DNA of 64,000 nt from Anaerolineales bacterium (GTDB taxonomy: Bacteria > Chloroflexota > Anaerolineae > 4572-78 > J111), in NCBI GenBank assembly GCA_015075405.1, contig JABTUK010000002.1, positions 1,892,408 through 1,956,407 on the forward strand, read 5' to 3'. The translations under genes were made by a program, and so were the position numbers. Positions 49,322 through 58,065 of the stretch are shown here, one piece after another (position 1 is the stretch's first letter; each line of letters begins with the position of its first letter). The notes under the pieces are model-generated. The model saw nothing but the letters and a program-made list of their open reading frames with translations. It ran no database searches and was not told the origin of the DNA.

Positions 49322-49999
49322 TCAACGTTGAACTTTGAACGCGGCAATCCATTCGGCCGTAACAGTTTCCAGGTTAGCAACAATGGCATCTGCCAGACTA
49401 TAATCCAGGTTTTGGGTGTGGTGGGTAGGGACGGCCACAACGGTCATTCCGGCGGCTTTGGCTGCGGTCAGGCCCGGCACAGAGTCTTCAAACACCAGGC
49501 AGCGCTCAGGCTTGACACCCAATTGAGCCGCAGCAAAAAAGTAAACATCGGGGGCCGGTTTGTTATGAACCACATCGTCGCCGGTAGCAATGGCTTGAAA
49601 ATAGGGCCATAGCTCAAAGCGGGTAAACCAGCGCTGCACCCAGGCTCTATCCGAAGCAGTGGCGACAGCCAGCGGATAACCGGCCGTGTGTAATTGGGCC
49701 AGCAAGGCCGTCACGCCCGGCATCAACTGCACATTTTCGGAAGTCATGGCCCAAAGTTCCTTGAACCGCGTCCACATCGCTTCGCGGGTTGGCCCGTAGC
49801 CATTGTGACGGGTCAAATCATCCAGCACCAAATCGTAGCCGCCCATATAGCCCACAATGTTCCTGGCCCAATAATCTACCGAGAAATCCAGGCCATGCTC
49901 CTGATAAATAAGACGGCAGGCTTCCAAATCAGCCTGTTCCGTATCAACTAAGGTGCCGTCGTGGTCAAAAATAATAGCGTCAAAAGGAAGATGAGTCAC
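49322..49999 (-). CDS. HAD-superfamily phosphatase (beta-phosphoglucomutase-like)
   Basis: The 225-residue product has HAD motif I FDAIIFDHDGTLVDTE, a helical cap, motif II VATASD, and the late motifs KPAPDVYFFAAAQLG and CLVFEDSVPGLTAAKAAG. It is of the PGMB/hexitol phosphatase type that hydrolyses or isomerises small phosphosugars. The GTG start has AGGGA 7 nt upstream; a much longer frame reaching into the kinase gene upstream is not coding. It lies just upstream of the GH35-like gene. Confidence 0.88.
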   Translation of the reverse strand: MTHLPFDAIIFDHDGTLVDTEQADLEACRLIYQEHGLDFSVDYWARNIVGYMGGYDLVLDDLTRHNGYGPTREAMWTRFKELWAMTSENVQLMPGVTALLAQLHTAGYPLAVATASDRAWVQRWFTRFELWPYFQAIATGDDVVHNKPAPDVYFFAAAQLGVKPERCLVFEDSVPGLTAAKAAGMTVVAVPTHHTQNLDYSLADAIVANLETVTAEWIAAFKVQR

Positions 50000-50048
50000 T
50001 GGATTTCCCTGGGATATTGTTTTTAGAGTTGGTTGCCATACGCGGAAT

Positions 50049-51212
50049 TTAGTCTGTCTCTTGTCGTTTCGATATTCCGGTAAGGGTGAGGGTAAGGTGG
50101 GTACCCTGGTTAGGGGCGGTCTCGATTTGGAGGTTGGCGTTGAGGATTGAAGCCCGCTTTTGCATATTGGCCAGGCCGTGGTGGCCATGCGCGATCGTTT
50201 CTGGGGGGGCAAAGCCAGTACCATCATCCTCAACTTGCAGAGTCAATACATCGTCTTGGCGAATGAGACTTACGCCAATTCGCTTGGGTCGAGCATGGCG
50301 GGCTGCATTTGAAAGCGCTTCGTGGGCGATATGAAAGATATGGCTGGCTTGCATGTCGGTTACATAGCTGTTGATATCCGGGTCAATTTGCGCTTGAATG
50401 GGCAACAGGGTATTAACTTTAAGCTCTTTGACCAAACCCTCCAGCCGGGCATGTAATCCTTTGGATTTGAGCGCCTGGGGTCGCAAATCAAAAATATAAT
50501 TACGCAGGTCATTAATAACCGCCGCCAGGCTTTTCAGGCTGATGTCAATCTGCTCACGGGCGGCCTCAGCTTCAGCGGGCAGGAGGGCTTTGGCGTTGTC
50601 CAGGGTAAGCCCCACGCCGTAGATTGACTGAATAATGCCGTCGTGTAAGTCGCGGGCAAACCGCTCCCTTTCCTCCAGAATAGCCAGGCGCTGTGTTTTT
50701 TCATATAGATGGGCATTTTCAATGGCAATGGCAGCATGGAGCGCCAACATTTCAATCAATTGTTGGTCAAGCTCGGTAAATTCAGACTCGTCTTGTTTAT
50801 CGGTCAGGTAAAGCGCGCCGATTAATTCACCCTTTGAAAAAATGGGCACACCCAGCAGGCTATTCATCAGCGGATGATGTTGAGGAAATCCAGCAGCCAT
50901 GGGATGCTTGGTTATATCTTTTACAATGAGCGCCTCGCCCCGGTGCAAGAAGTGGCCCAGCAAGCCCAAACCTGTGGGTAAAGGCCCTATTTGGGGATGC
51001 ATTTTGGAGTCTATGCCCACTGTAATAAAACGAGATAAATGACCATGACCATCGTGAACCCCTAAAGCGGCATATTTAGCGCCTATCAGGGTACGCGCGG
51101 CCTGGGCAATTTTAAACAGAACTTGTTCTAAAGAGAGTTCGGAAGCGATGGCCTGGGTTGCCTCGCTGAGGGCTTTGAGTTGCGGGTCGAGTTGAAGCTT
51201 GTTTTCTGACAT
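50049..51212 (-). CDS. GAF-domain sensor histidine kinase (NarL-type)
   Basis: This 387-residue cytoplasmic kinase has a GAF domain at about 20-165, a HisKA_3 dimerisation helix with phospho-acceptor His190 in RFARDLHDGIIQSIYG, and an HATPase (HIAHEALSNAARHARP, VEDDGTGF, GHHGLANMQKRA). GAF domains of this type sense small ligands, redox state or NO through bound cofactors. It diverges from a NarL-type response regulator, its likely partner. Confidence 0.92.
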   Translation of the reverse strand: MSENKLQLDPQLKALSEATQAIASELSLEQVLFKIAQAARTLIGAKYAALGVHDGHGHLSRFITVGIDSKMHPQIGPLPTGLGLLGHFLHRGEALIVKDITKHPMAAGFPQHHPLMNSLLGVPIFSKGELIGALYLTDKQDESEFTELDQQLIEMLALHAAIAIENAHLYEKTQRLAILEERERFARDLHDGIIQSIYGVGLTLDNAKALLPAEAEAAREQIDISLKSLAAVINDLRNYIFDLRPQALKSKGLHARLEGLVKELKVNTLLPIQAQIDPDINSYVTDMQASHIFHIAHEALSNAARHARPKRIGVSLIRQDDVLTLQVEDDGTGFAPPETIAHGHHGLANMQKRASILNANLQIETAPNQGTHLTLTLTGISKRQETD

Positions 51213-51297
51213 TGCCTATCCTTAAAAAAACTGACCAACAATCATATATTGTATCATCAAATTGTTGAATATAAAATTCAACGGTTTTTAGCCTGAT

Positions 51298-51326
51298 TTG
51301 ACAGCGGCGCTAAACGACTCCATAAT
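51298..51326 (+). promoter_or_regulatory. Promoter of the NarL-type regulator gene
   Basis: A perfect TTGACA and CATAAT are separated by 17 nt, giving a transcript start about 20 nt before the GTG start codon. Confidence 0.75.
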
Positions 51327-51353
51327 AGATAAAAGGCTTGGAGGCGATTTTCT

Positions 51354-52001
51354 GTGCGCATTATGGTGGTTGACGACCATGAAGTGGTCCGTCTAGGTCT
51401 CAATAATTTACTCGCGCGCCAGCCCGGTTGGCAAGTGGTAGCCGAAGCGGGCAGTGTATCCCAGGCAATCCAACAGGCTAACGAACATGTGCCGGATGTG
51501 GTTGTTATGGATATTCGTCTCAGCGACGGCAGCGGTATCGAAGCATGTCGAGAGATTGTTAAGGCCCATCCTCAAATCAAGGTCATTATGCTCACCTCGT
51601 TTGCTGAGGATGAACTGCTGTTTAACGCCATCTCAGCCGGGGCGGTGGGTTACGTTTTGAAGCAGGTAGGTAATGATGACCTTATCCGGGCAATTGAAAC
51701 CGTAGCGCGAGGCGATGCCATGCTGGACCCCAGCATTACCGGCCAGGTTTTAGCCAAGCTGCGCGACTCGGCCCGGTCTGAAGCGTTTGTAGATTTGTCG
51801 GATCGTGAACTAAAAGTTTTAGCCTTGATTGCCCAGGGTAAAACTAATCGCGAAATCGCCGCCAGTTTGTACCTGGGTGAGGGGACAGTTCGTAATTATG
51901 TCAGCAACATTTTGGATAAACTGGGCCTGTCCAACCGGGCCGAGGCTACCGCTTACGCTGTGCGCCATAATTTAGAGGATTTCCTCAAATCTTCCGAGTA
52001 A
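51354..52001 (+). CDS. NarL/FixJ-family response regulator
   Basis: This 215-residue protein has a receiver domain ([11 protein letters not shown], phospho-acceptor Asp53 in [13 protein letters not shown], Lys of YVLKQVG) and a C-terminal LuxR helix-turn-helix ([20 protein letters not shown], then [20 protein letters not shown]). The GTG start has TGGAGG upstream. It is divergent from the GAF kinase, which probably phosphorylates it. Confidence 0.93.
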   Translation: MRIMVVDDHEVVRLGLNNLLARQPGWQVVAEAGSVSQAIQQANEHVPDVVVMDIRLSDGSGIEACREIVKAHPQIKVIMLTSFAEDELLFNAISAGAVGYVLKQVGNDDLIRAIETVARGDAMLDPSITGQVLAKLRDSARSEAFVDLSDRELKVLALIAQGKTNREIAASLYLGEGTVRNYVSNILDKLGLSNRAEATAYAVRHNLEDFLKSSE

Positions 52002-52039
52002 AACTTATTGGTTACTGGTTGACTGACTAATTTAACCTT

Positions 52040-52253
52040 GTGGCTCAAATTAACCGCCGAGAGCGCAGAGTCCGCCGAGAAATTTATAAAAATCTCTGCG
52101 TTTTTGTAGGGGTCAGCGAAATGTTGCACCTTCCCGGAAGCTGTTTTGAGGTTGATTGGCTCATTAGGCCGAGCTTCCGGGAAGGTTTTGACTTGCAAGA
52201 TATGTTTGACCCCTACAAAAATCTCTGCGTTTTCGGCGTCCTCTGCGGTGAAA
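52040..52253. repeat. Tandem-repeat hairpin (CCGCCGAGAGCGCAGAG unit), split by a MITE
   Basis: The left arm AACCGCCGAGAGCGCAGAGT, then CCGCCGAGAAAT, and the right arm CTCTGCGTTTTCGGCGTCCT, then CTGCGGTGAAAT are imperfect complements. The 121-bp element described separately has inserted between them. Confidence 0.75.
52101..52221. mobile_element. MITE-like element with 15-bp terminal inverted repeats and 8-bp target duplication
   Basis: The ends TTTTTGTAGGGGTCA and TGACCCCTACAAAAA are perfect inverted repeats. The element is flanked on both sides by TCTCTGCG, an 8-bp target-site duplication. Inside, CCTTCCCGGAAGCT and AGCTTCCGGGAAGG form a second perfect 14-bp inverted repeat. It has no coding capacity, so it would have been mobilised in trans by a transposase that is not in this window. 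Confidence 0.85.
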
Positions 52254-52301
52254 TATTAAATCTGTCAGTCAATCAGCTTATTGGTTGAGAAAAAATGATC
52301 C

Positions 52302-52333
52302 AAAAACCGCCCTGTACAGGGCGGTTTTTATTT
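52302..52333. terminator. Bidirectional Rho-independent terminator
   Basis: AAAAACCGCCCTG and CAGGGCGGTTTTT form a perfect 13-bp stem with a TA loop and A/T-rich flanks on both sides. Confidence 0.85.
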
Positions 52334-52470
52334 AGCCAAACCCTGACGATGGGCCAGCCTAGCAAATTACAATCATCCCGATAGAAGATGACATGTGTCA
52401 CTACTAGTTTATGGTAATTACCTTTATGCTTAAATTTGAGAGACCTATTTTCTGGCTGATGAGGTGGTTT

Positions 52471-52713
52471 GTGCTGGAATTTGAAGCCCTCCATGTTCCT
52501 GCTTTGACACAAGAAGTGGCAATAAATCTGGAACAGTTCCTTAAGCAGGTACCGGGAATTGTCCAGCTTCAAATCAATGTAGAAAGCCGGGCTTTACAAA
52601 TCAGGTTTGATGAGGCGCGGGTTGATTTTTTGCAGTTAACCCAAGTTATGGCCCAGGCAGGCTGCCCCCTGCGGCAGATAGATGCAGCCTTGCTAAAGAA
52701 ACTTTCCAGCTAG
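52471..52713 (+). CDS. Small HMA-like ferredoxin-fold protein
   Basis: This roughly 80-residue protein has a beta-alpha-beta pattern like heavy-metal-associated domains (NLEQFLKQVPGIVQLQINVE, then ALQIRFDEARVDFLQLTQVM), but it lacks the CxxC metal site; only one Cys is present near the end. The GTG start is chosen because TGAGGTGG lies just upstream; an in-frame ATG 60 nt earlier would add 20 residues. It lies 22 nt before a UspA gene and is probably cotranscribed. Confidence 0.6.
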   Translation: MLEFEALHVPALTQEVAINLEQFLKQVPGIVQLQINVESRALQIRFDEARVDFLQLTQVMAQAGCPLRQIDAALLKKLSS

Positions 52714-52735
52714 CTGAACTAAAAGGAGCTAAACC

Positions 52736-53206
52736 ATGTATAAAAAAATTTTGGTACCGCTCGATGGATCAGCTTTATCAGAACTGGCTTTACCCCACGC
52801 CCAGGCGTTAGCCCATCATTTTGAAAGTGAGATTATCCTGACCAGAGTTTGCCAACCCGTAGCCATGCCGGTTGAATTTTATCCGGCCATGGCCGGCGTT
52901 GCCTATGATTACCACCTGGACTTACAAACCCAGGTGGAAAAAGAAGTGCAACAATACTTACAAACCTGGCAAAAAAAGCTACAGTTGGCCCAGGTAAAAT
53001 GTCGCTATGTGGCTCTGGAAGGCTTTGTGCCAGAGGCTATTTTGAAAACGGCTGAAACAGAAGGGGTTGATCTAATTGTAATGAGCACCCACGGGCGCTC
53101 GGGGTTAAGTCGCTGGGTCTACGGCAGCGTCGCCGCTAAAGTACTTCAGGCCGCTCCTTGCCCCATTTTTTTAGTGCGGGCCAAAAACCACCCCGAACAC
53201 GCTTGA
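52736..53206 (+). CDS. Universal stress protein (UspA family), second copy
   Basis: This 156-residue protein begins KILVPLDGSALSELALPHAQ and has the ATP-binding signature STHGRSGLSRWVYGSVAAKV. It is a paralogue of the UspA protein at 40.7 kb, with the same length. AAAAGGAG lies 9 nt before the ATG. Confidence 0.92.
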   Translation: MYKKILVPLDGSALSELALPHAQALAHHFESEIILTRVCQPVAMPVEFYPAMAGVAYDYHLDLQTQVEKEVQQYLQTWQKKLQLAQVKCRYVALEGFVPEAILKTAETEGVDLIVMSTHGRSGLSRWVYGSVAAKVLQAAPCPIFLVRAKNHPEHA

Positions 53207-53210
53207 ATTT

Positions 53211-53519
53211 TTACCCAGCTATCAGCCCGGCAATAAAATGAGAGCCATAAATAAGAGAGGCCATCGTTAACCAGACGGCTACAGCCGCTACAATAACCGA
53301 GCCAATCGTTGGATTGGGAGCAGGTGTATCACAAGGACAGCCTGCTGCCAAGAAGGGGGATACGCCTGAGGAGTTTGGTTCAATTAAATAATTCTGGCGG
53401 TTAATCTCACCATTCTGCTCGCTTGTTGCAGGGTAAAGCTGGCTTGACTCGGCAGGAAAAGGTTTTGAAATAAATAAAGCTGCCATTAACAACAAAATAG
53501 AGATGACAATTCGTTTCAC
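53211..53519 (-). CDS. Small secreted/membrane protein
   Basis: This 102-residue protein has an N-terminal signal-like helix (KRIVISILLLMAALFISKPF), a polar middle with a CPC motif, and a C-terminal membrane helix (VIVAAVAVWLTMASLIYGSH). It starts with GTG. It converges on the UspA gene, 4 nt away. I recognise no family. Confidence 0.5.
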   Translation of the reverse strand: MKRIVISILLLMAALFISKPFPAESSQLYPATSEQNGEINRQNYLIEPNSSGVSPFLAAGCPCDTPAPNPTIGSVIVAAVAVWLTMASLIYGSHFIAGLIAG

Positions 53520-53659
53520 AGTACAGACCCAAGAGATTTATACTTGCGACAATACAAGCAAATAGTGTCTCCATTATAGGGGGTCTGAAATAATATGTCA
53601 AGTTGTTTGCTTGAGAGGATATTTCTGTTCAGCCGGAGAGGTTCAGGGGGCGTTATTGA

Positions 53660-53791
53660 TTAACGAATTTCCACTTCATCTTCCTCATTTGTATTAATTT
53701 GGCCTGGTGTTTTGAACACACCTTTTTGCCATTGGGCATATCCAAAAGCAAGTAACATGAAGGCCAATAAAATGAGAAAAAAAATATCCAT
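53660..53791 (-). CDS. Small single-pass membrane protein (43 residues)
   Basis: The frame MDIFFLILLAFMLLAFGYAQ is a membrane helix followed by a polar acidic tail ending EEDEVEIR. GAGG lies about 9 nt before the ATG. It resembles, in design but not in sequence, the 36-residue protein near 24.2 kb. Its function is unknown. Confidence 0.5.
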   Translation of the reverse strand: MDIFFLILLAFMLLAFGYAQWQKGVFKTPGQINTNEEDEVEIR

Positions 53792-53994
53792 TCTTTGATG
53801 CCTCGTTTTTAACAATATCGGTAATACAACTATCAATGTTTCAGCCCGACCCGCTTAATTGCAAGGTCAGGCTGCGTTGTCTGGCTTATCAGTTCGTATC
53901 AATTATACGGGTTAATAAAGGGGTAGGCATTAGTGAAGGCGCGTAATTGCGCATTTATTCACTAAGCTTTTTGGCCTATTAGAGAGGCAATAAT

Positions 53995-55857
53995 TTACGA
54001 AACCTGTTTGGCTACCAAAGATTCTTCGGGGGATAGCGAGGAAAAACCGTTACGGATCTCAAAGGGGGCCAGATCTGATTTGCGGGGCATAACCAGGCGA
54101 ACCAGGGTGCCTTCATCTGGTTGTGACTCAACCTCGATGTTACCCCCAAAAAGTTGAGCGCGTTCTTGCAGCCCCATCACCCCAAAGCTGCCGCTGGTGG
54201 CAAAATCCGTAATTGAAGCGGGCACAGTAAATCCACGCCCATTATCTTCCACGGTTAAAGCAATTTGTTTATTTGTAAATTGCGCTAACACCGTCACTTC
54301 GGTGGCATGGGCGTGCTTTTTGACATTGTTTAGGGCTTCTTGCAAGATACGGTAAATCGCCACTTCCATGTCGGCCGGCAACCCGTCCGGCGTTCCCTCG
54401 ACTTTGAAATCCACATCAATCCCTTCACTTTGAGCCAATTGATTAACCAGATATTGCATGGCCGCCACCAGCCCCAAATCTTCCAAAGCCAGGGGACGCA
54501 GATCGCGGCTAAATTGGCGCACACTGGCAATGGCCCCGGTGACCATCGTTCTTAACTCGTTCAGTCGCGTACGGGCCTCGATGGGGTCATCCAACATCCC
54601 TTTAATCAATTCAATGCGCTGGCCAATAGCAATCAGGGATTGGACGGTGTCATCGTGCAGTTCACGGGCAATTCTTTTTCGCTCTTCTTCTTGAGACTGG
54701 GTAATATCGGCTACATACTGCCTGACGCCGGCGCGATATTTTCGAATCTGTCCCACCATTTCATTAAAAGCCATGCCCAGTTCTCGAATCTCTTTAATGC
54801 GGCTGAGCATTACCTGAGCATCGTAGTCACCCGCCGTCACTTGACGAGTTTGGATGACCAAATTTTGAATCGGGTCGGTAACGGCCTGGACGCCCAGCGA
54901 TACAAAGGCCGCTACGGTGATTAAGCCTACAACTAAAACCACCACAATGGGCTGTAAGGCGCTTTGCGCCGGCTGGACTACCTGCGCCCACGGTTCGCCA
55001 ATGACCAATCCCCAGCCGGGCACTTGCACTACAGCGTATCCTTCGACGGTGTTCGGCTGTCCGTTTTCACGGCTGGTTATAGCCCCGGTCCGACTCCCCT
55101 GTTGAAGTTGTTTGACGGCCTCACGGCTGCTGAAATCTGTGCCAATCAGGCGGGAATTGGGGTGATAAATCAAGCGTCCCTGGCGGTCTACCAGATAGGC
55201 CGTACCTTCTTCTCCGACCCTTAATTTTTGGATCTCCTGGCCCAGGCGCTGAAAACTCAAATAGAATCTGCCGGCAATCACCCCGACAAATTGGCCGTTA
55301 GGTTTTTCGATGGGGACGGCGATAACAATAATATCTTCGCCCGAGCCGGGTTCTTTAATAATGTCGGAAAAGGTTGAGGTGCGTAGGGCAGAAGTATCTC
55401 TAAAATAAGGCTCTTGCGAAAAATCTTGCCCGATAAGATCGGGCCGAAATGGTTCGGTAACGCTGACAAACCCCTTTTCATCCAGAATAATAATACCGCC
55501 ATCATTGGTAAAATCTGCGACCAGGTCGGGAGCCAATTTTAGTATATCTCGTTGGACAGTGGGTTCGCCCGATTGCATTTGGGTTTGGTTGGCCAGAGTC
55601 CGCAAGCCGCGCACAAAGGCTTCAATACTTTCCGACAGCCGCTCGGCGGAGACGCTGGCTAACTCCTGATCACGGCTTTCGGCCAACGATTGGGAAATTT
55701 GCTGGTAAGCCAAAAAAGTTACTCCAACGCTCAGAATAAGCATCAGCGACAAAAGCAGGATGGTCAACAAAATGGCCTGCGCCCGGAGTTCGGTAATCCA
55801 GGTTCTTAACCCGGATAAATGGGAACGAGCCGCCTCAGTTTTGATCATTGGCTTCAC
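53995..55857 (-). CDS. Double-Cache, HAMP sensor histidine kinase
   Basis: The product is 620 residues. TM1 is at about 27-52, an extracytoplasmic double-Cache domain at 55-300 (DGGIIILDEKGFVSVTEP, GEDIIVIAVPIEKPNGQFVG, GTAYLVDRQGRLIYHPNSRL), TM2 at 302-323, and HAMP at 324-377. The HisKA_3 domain has His401 in RKRIARELHDDTVQS, and the HATPase ends near 590. Cache domains bind small external ligands or docked binding proteins. The start GTG overlaps the stop of the solute-binding lipoprotein gene (GTGA), so translation is coupled; an ATG three codons in is the alternative. Confidence 0.92.
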   Translation of the reverse strand: MKPMIKTEAARSHLSGLRTWITELRAQAILLTILLLSLMLILSVGVTFLAYQQISQSLAESRDQELASVSAERLSESIEAFVRGLRTLANQTQMQSGEPTVQRDILKLAPDLVADFTNDGGIIILDEKGFVSVTEPFRPDLIGQDFSQEPYFRDTSALRTSTFSDIIKEPGSGEDIIVIAVPIEKPNGQFVGVIAGRFYLSFQRLGQEIQKLRVGEEGTAYLVDRQGRLIYHPNSRLIGTDFSSREAVKQLQQGSRTGAITSRENGQPNTVEGYAVVQVPGWGLVIGEPWAQVVQPAQSALQPIVVVLVVGLITVAAFVSLGVQAVTDPIQNLVIQTRQVTAGDYDAQVMLSRIKEIRELGMAFNEMVGQIRKYRAGVRQYVADITQSQEEERKRIARELHDDTVQSLIAIGQRIELIKGMLDDPIEARTRLNELRTMVTGAIASVRQFSRDLRPLALEDLGLVAAMQYLVNQLAQSEGIDVDFKVEGTPDGLPADMEVAIYRILQEALNNVKKHAHATEVTVLAQFTNKQIALTVEDNGRGFTVPASITDFATSGSFGVMGLQERAQLFGGNIEVESQPDEGTLVRLVMPRKSDLAPFEIRNGFSSLSPEESLVAKQVS

Positions 55858-57182
55858 GGCAAGTCATCCTTCAGGAAAGGCTCACCTAATCTCTGAGCTT
55901 CCCGTAATGCGGTCGCCGGTTCGGTCCCATAAAAGGATTTTTTAACGGCATCTGCAAAAGCTTGCTCAGCTTTAGGAAAGCGGTCCAGGCGATAGGGTCG
56001 AACAGCGTCGAGTTGGTTAAAAAATGGGATCAATAATAAATTTTCGGCAAAGTAGGGCGAGGTTTGCAACCATGTTTTGGCCGGGTATCGGCCTAGACGG
56101 CGAGCCATCGGGATAGCATAACGGTCGCTGGTAACCCACTTAATAAATTCAAAAGCAACTTCCTGGTGGCGCGCGCCTCGAGGAATAAACAGGCCGCTGC
56201 TCCCTAACACCGAAGCGGCGTTATCGGCAGCCGGGGTTTTGGGTAATTGAGCCACCCCCAGCGGAAAATAAGGATCGGTTGATTGAATAAGGTGAATATC
56301 TCCCGGTCCACCCAGATACATTGAGATTTGCCCTTTCAAAAACTGTTTGCGCGGGTCTTCGTAATCGCGGGGGCGGGTGGTAGGGCGTTGGCCGTAGCCG
56401 GCTTCGGCCATTTGGGTTAAAAAGCGCAAAGCATCAATATTGTTGCGAGAGTTCAAGGTTAAATTAAACCCCGTTTCCGGTGTGCCAACCAGTAGATCGC
56501 CGCCAGCATCAGCTATCCAGGCGTAGACATGCCAGGGATCCGAAGTTAATCCCAAACCATAACGATTTTCGGCAGGATTGGTCAGAGCAGCGGCGGCTTT
56601 TGAAAAAGCGGCTAAATCGTAATTGGCGTCGGGGTAGGGTAAAGCCGCTTCATCAAAATGGCGGCGATTGTAAAGCAAAACCAGGGTATAAATATCCAGA
56701 GGCACGCCATAAAGGGTATCGCGCCAGGTCACCGCCTCCATCGCCGAGGGCAAAAATTGGCTGCGGGCCTGGGGGTCTATCTTTTCCCATTCCTGCCAGG
56801 GTTGGGTCAAAGGTTCGGCCAGGCCTCGTCCGGCCATAGCGTAGACGTGCCCCTGGACCACATCGGGCGGCGTGCCAACCTGTAGGGCGTGGGTTATCTT
56901 TTGAGGAATACTTTCGCGCACAAAGGATTGGATGTCAACCTTGACCTGGGGATAGGCTTTTTCAAAATCCTGGGCAATTTCTTCAAAGAGGCTATCGTTT
57001 TTGGTAAAATCAAGGTCCAGCCACACCTCAAGCGTAATCTGTTCCTGGGGAATATTGGGGTTAACGGCGGGGGGCTGTCCTACAAATGGCTCGTCAATTT
57101 CTTCAACTGCCGCCGAAGTGGGCGGAGAACTGCAAGCAACCAAGATTAAAAAAATGACCAGCCAGGCAACAACTTTAGTCAT
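55854..57182 (-). CDS. Extracellular solute-binding lipoprotein (family 1, sugar type)
   Basis: The 442-residue product has a lipoprotein signal ending LVAC, with the lipid-anchored Cys at 17. The mature part has the family 1 fold: ITLEVWLDLDFTKND, FEKAYPQVKVDIQSF, GTPPDVVQGHVYAMAGRGLA, and a late FEFIKWVTSDRYAIPMARRL. Such proteins bind sugars or related solutes for ABC import, but no permease or ATPase gene is near. It begins inside the end of the response regulator gene (8-nt overlap) and overlaps the kinase gene at its own end, so it is locked between the two parts of a two-component system and probably is a sensor component. Confidence 0.88.
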   Translation of the reverse strand: MTKVVAWLVIFLILVACSSPPTSAAVEEIDEPFVGQPPAVNPNIPQEQITLEVWLDLDFTKNDSLFEEIAQDFEKAYPQVKVDIQSFVRESIPQKITHALQVGTPPDVVQGHVYAMAGRGLAEPLTQPWQEWEKIDPQARSQFLPSAMEAVTWRDTLYGVPLDIYTLVLLYNRRHFDEAALPYPDANYDLAAFSKAAAALTNPAENRYGLGLTSDPWHVYAWIADAGGDLLVGTPETGFNLTLNSRNNIDALRFLTQMAEAGYGQRPTTRPRDYEDPRKQFLKGQISMYLGGPGDIHLIQSTDPYFPLGVAQLPKTPAADNAASVLGSSGLFIPRGARHQEVAFEFIKWVTSDRYAIPMARRLGRYPAKTWLQTSPYFAENLLLIPFFNQLDAVRPYRLDRFPKAEQAFADAVKKSFYGTEPATALREAQRLGEPFLKDDLP

Positions 57183-57879
57183 TCCCTTTGCCTGTGATAA
57201 TCCACCCCTTACGCACGGCATACATCACCGCTTCGGTTCGGGAGCTGACGCCCAATTTGGAGAAAATATTTGAAAGGTGGGCCTGCACGGTGCGGTCACT
57301 AATAAACAGGTTTTTACCAATCTGTTTGTTGCTCAGGCCTTCGCCCACCAATTGCAGAATGCCCAATTCGCGCTCGGTCAACCCATCATACTGGTCCTGC
57401 CCCCCGGATAAAATATCGGGCAAACTTTTGCCGCTGGTAAATTGGGCTACCACTTTACCAGCTACGGTAGGGGCCAGGGCCGACTGGCCGGCAGCGACCG
57501 TTCGAATGGCTCGAACTAACTCGTCAATCTCGGCTGTTTTTAATAAATAGCCATTGGCCCCCGCCTGTAGCAGCGCAAAAACATATTCGTCATCGTCGTG
57601 AGCGGTTAGCACCAGCACATTTACCCCCGGACACTCGGCCTTAATCCGGCGGGTTGCTTCCACCCCCGACATTTTGGGCATCCGTACATCCATTACCACT
57701 ACATCGGGCTGGAGTTCATGGGCCAGCCGAACCACTTCCTCGCCATCGGCGGCTTCGCCGGTGATCTGAAAATCTGGCTGGCGCTCCAATAATTCACGGG
57801 TGCCGGAACGCACTACGGCGTGGTCGTCGGCCAGCAGCAGCCTGATCCGTTTGGGTTGGTCTAAGGGGGTCACACTCAT
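57175..57879 (-). CDS. NarL/FixJ-family response regulator
   Basis: This 234-residue protein has a receiver ([13 protein letters not shown], Asp64 in [13 protein letters not shown], Lys in YLLKTAE) and a LuxR DNA-binding domain ([20 protein letters not shown], then [20 protein letters not shown]). It is the first gene of the regulator/binding-protein/kinase operon. Its end overlaps the lipoprotein start by 8 nt. Confidence 0.94.
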   Translation of the reverse strand: MSVTPLDQPKRIRLLLADDHAVVRSGTRELLERQPDFQITGEAADGEEVVRLAHELQPDVVVMDVRMPKMSGVEATRRIKAECPGVNVLVLTAHDDDEYVFALLQAGANGYLLKTAEIDELVRAIRTVAAGQSALAPTVAGKVVAQFTSGKSLPDILSGGQDQYDGLTERELGILQLVGEGLSNKQIGKNLFISDRTVQAHLSNIFSKLGVSSRTEAVMYAVRKGWIITGKGND

Positions 57880-57923
57880 AATTTTCTATCCCTTTGTCTC
57901 TACGGTAATTTGTTTCCAACCTG

Positions 57924-57951
57924 ATTATACCACCTTCGGAAAAGGTGACAA
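57924..57951 (-). promoter_or_regulatory. Promoter of the regulator/binding-protein/kinase operon
   Basis: On the minus strand TTGTCA and a perfect TATAAT are 16 nt apart, about 45 nt before the start codon. Confidence 0.65.
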
Positions 57952-58065
57952 AAGCATGCGGCAACTTGAAAAAGGTTCGAGATTTTGTAAAAACTCGTAC
58001 TTTTTGTATGATGTAGAAATAATTCGTGCCACTTTTAGCAACTTATACAAATTAGCCCAGGGACA

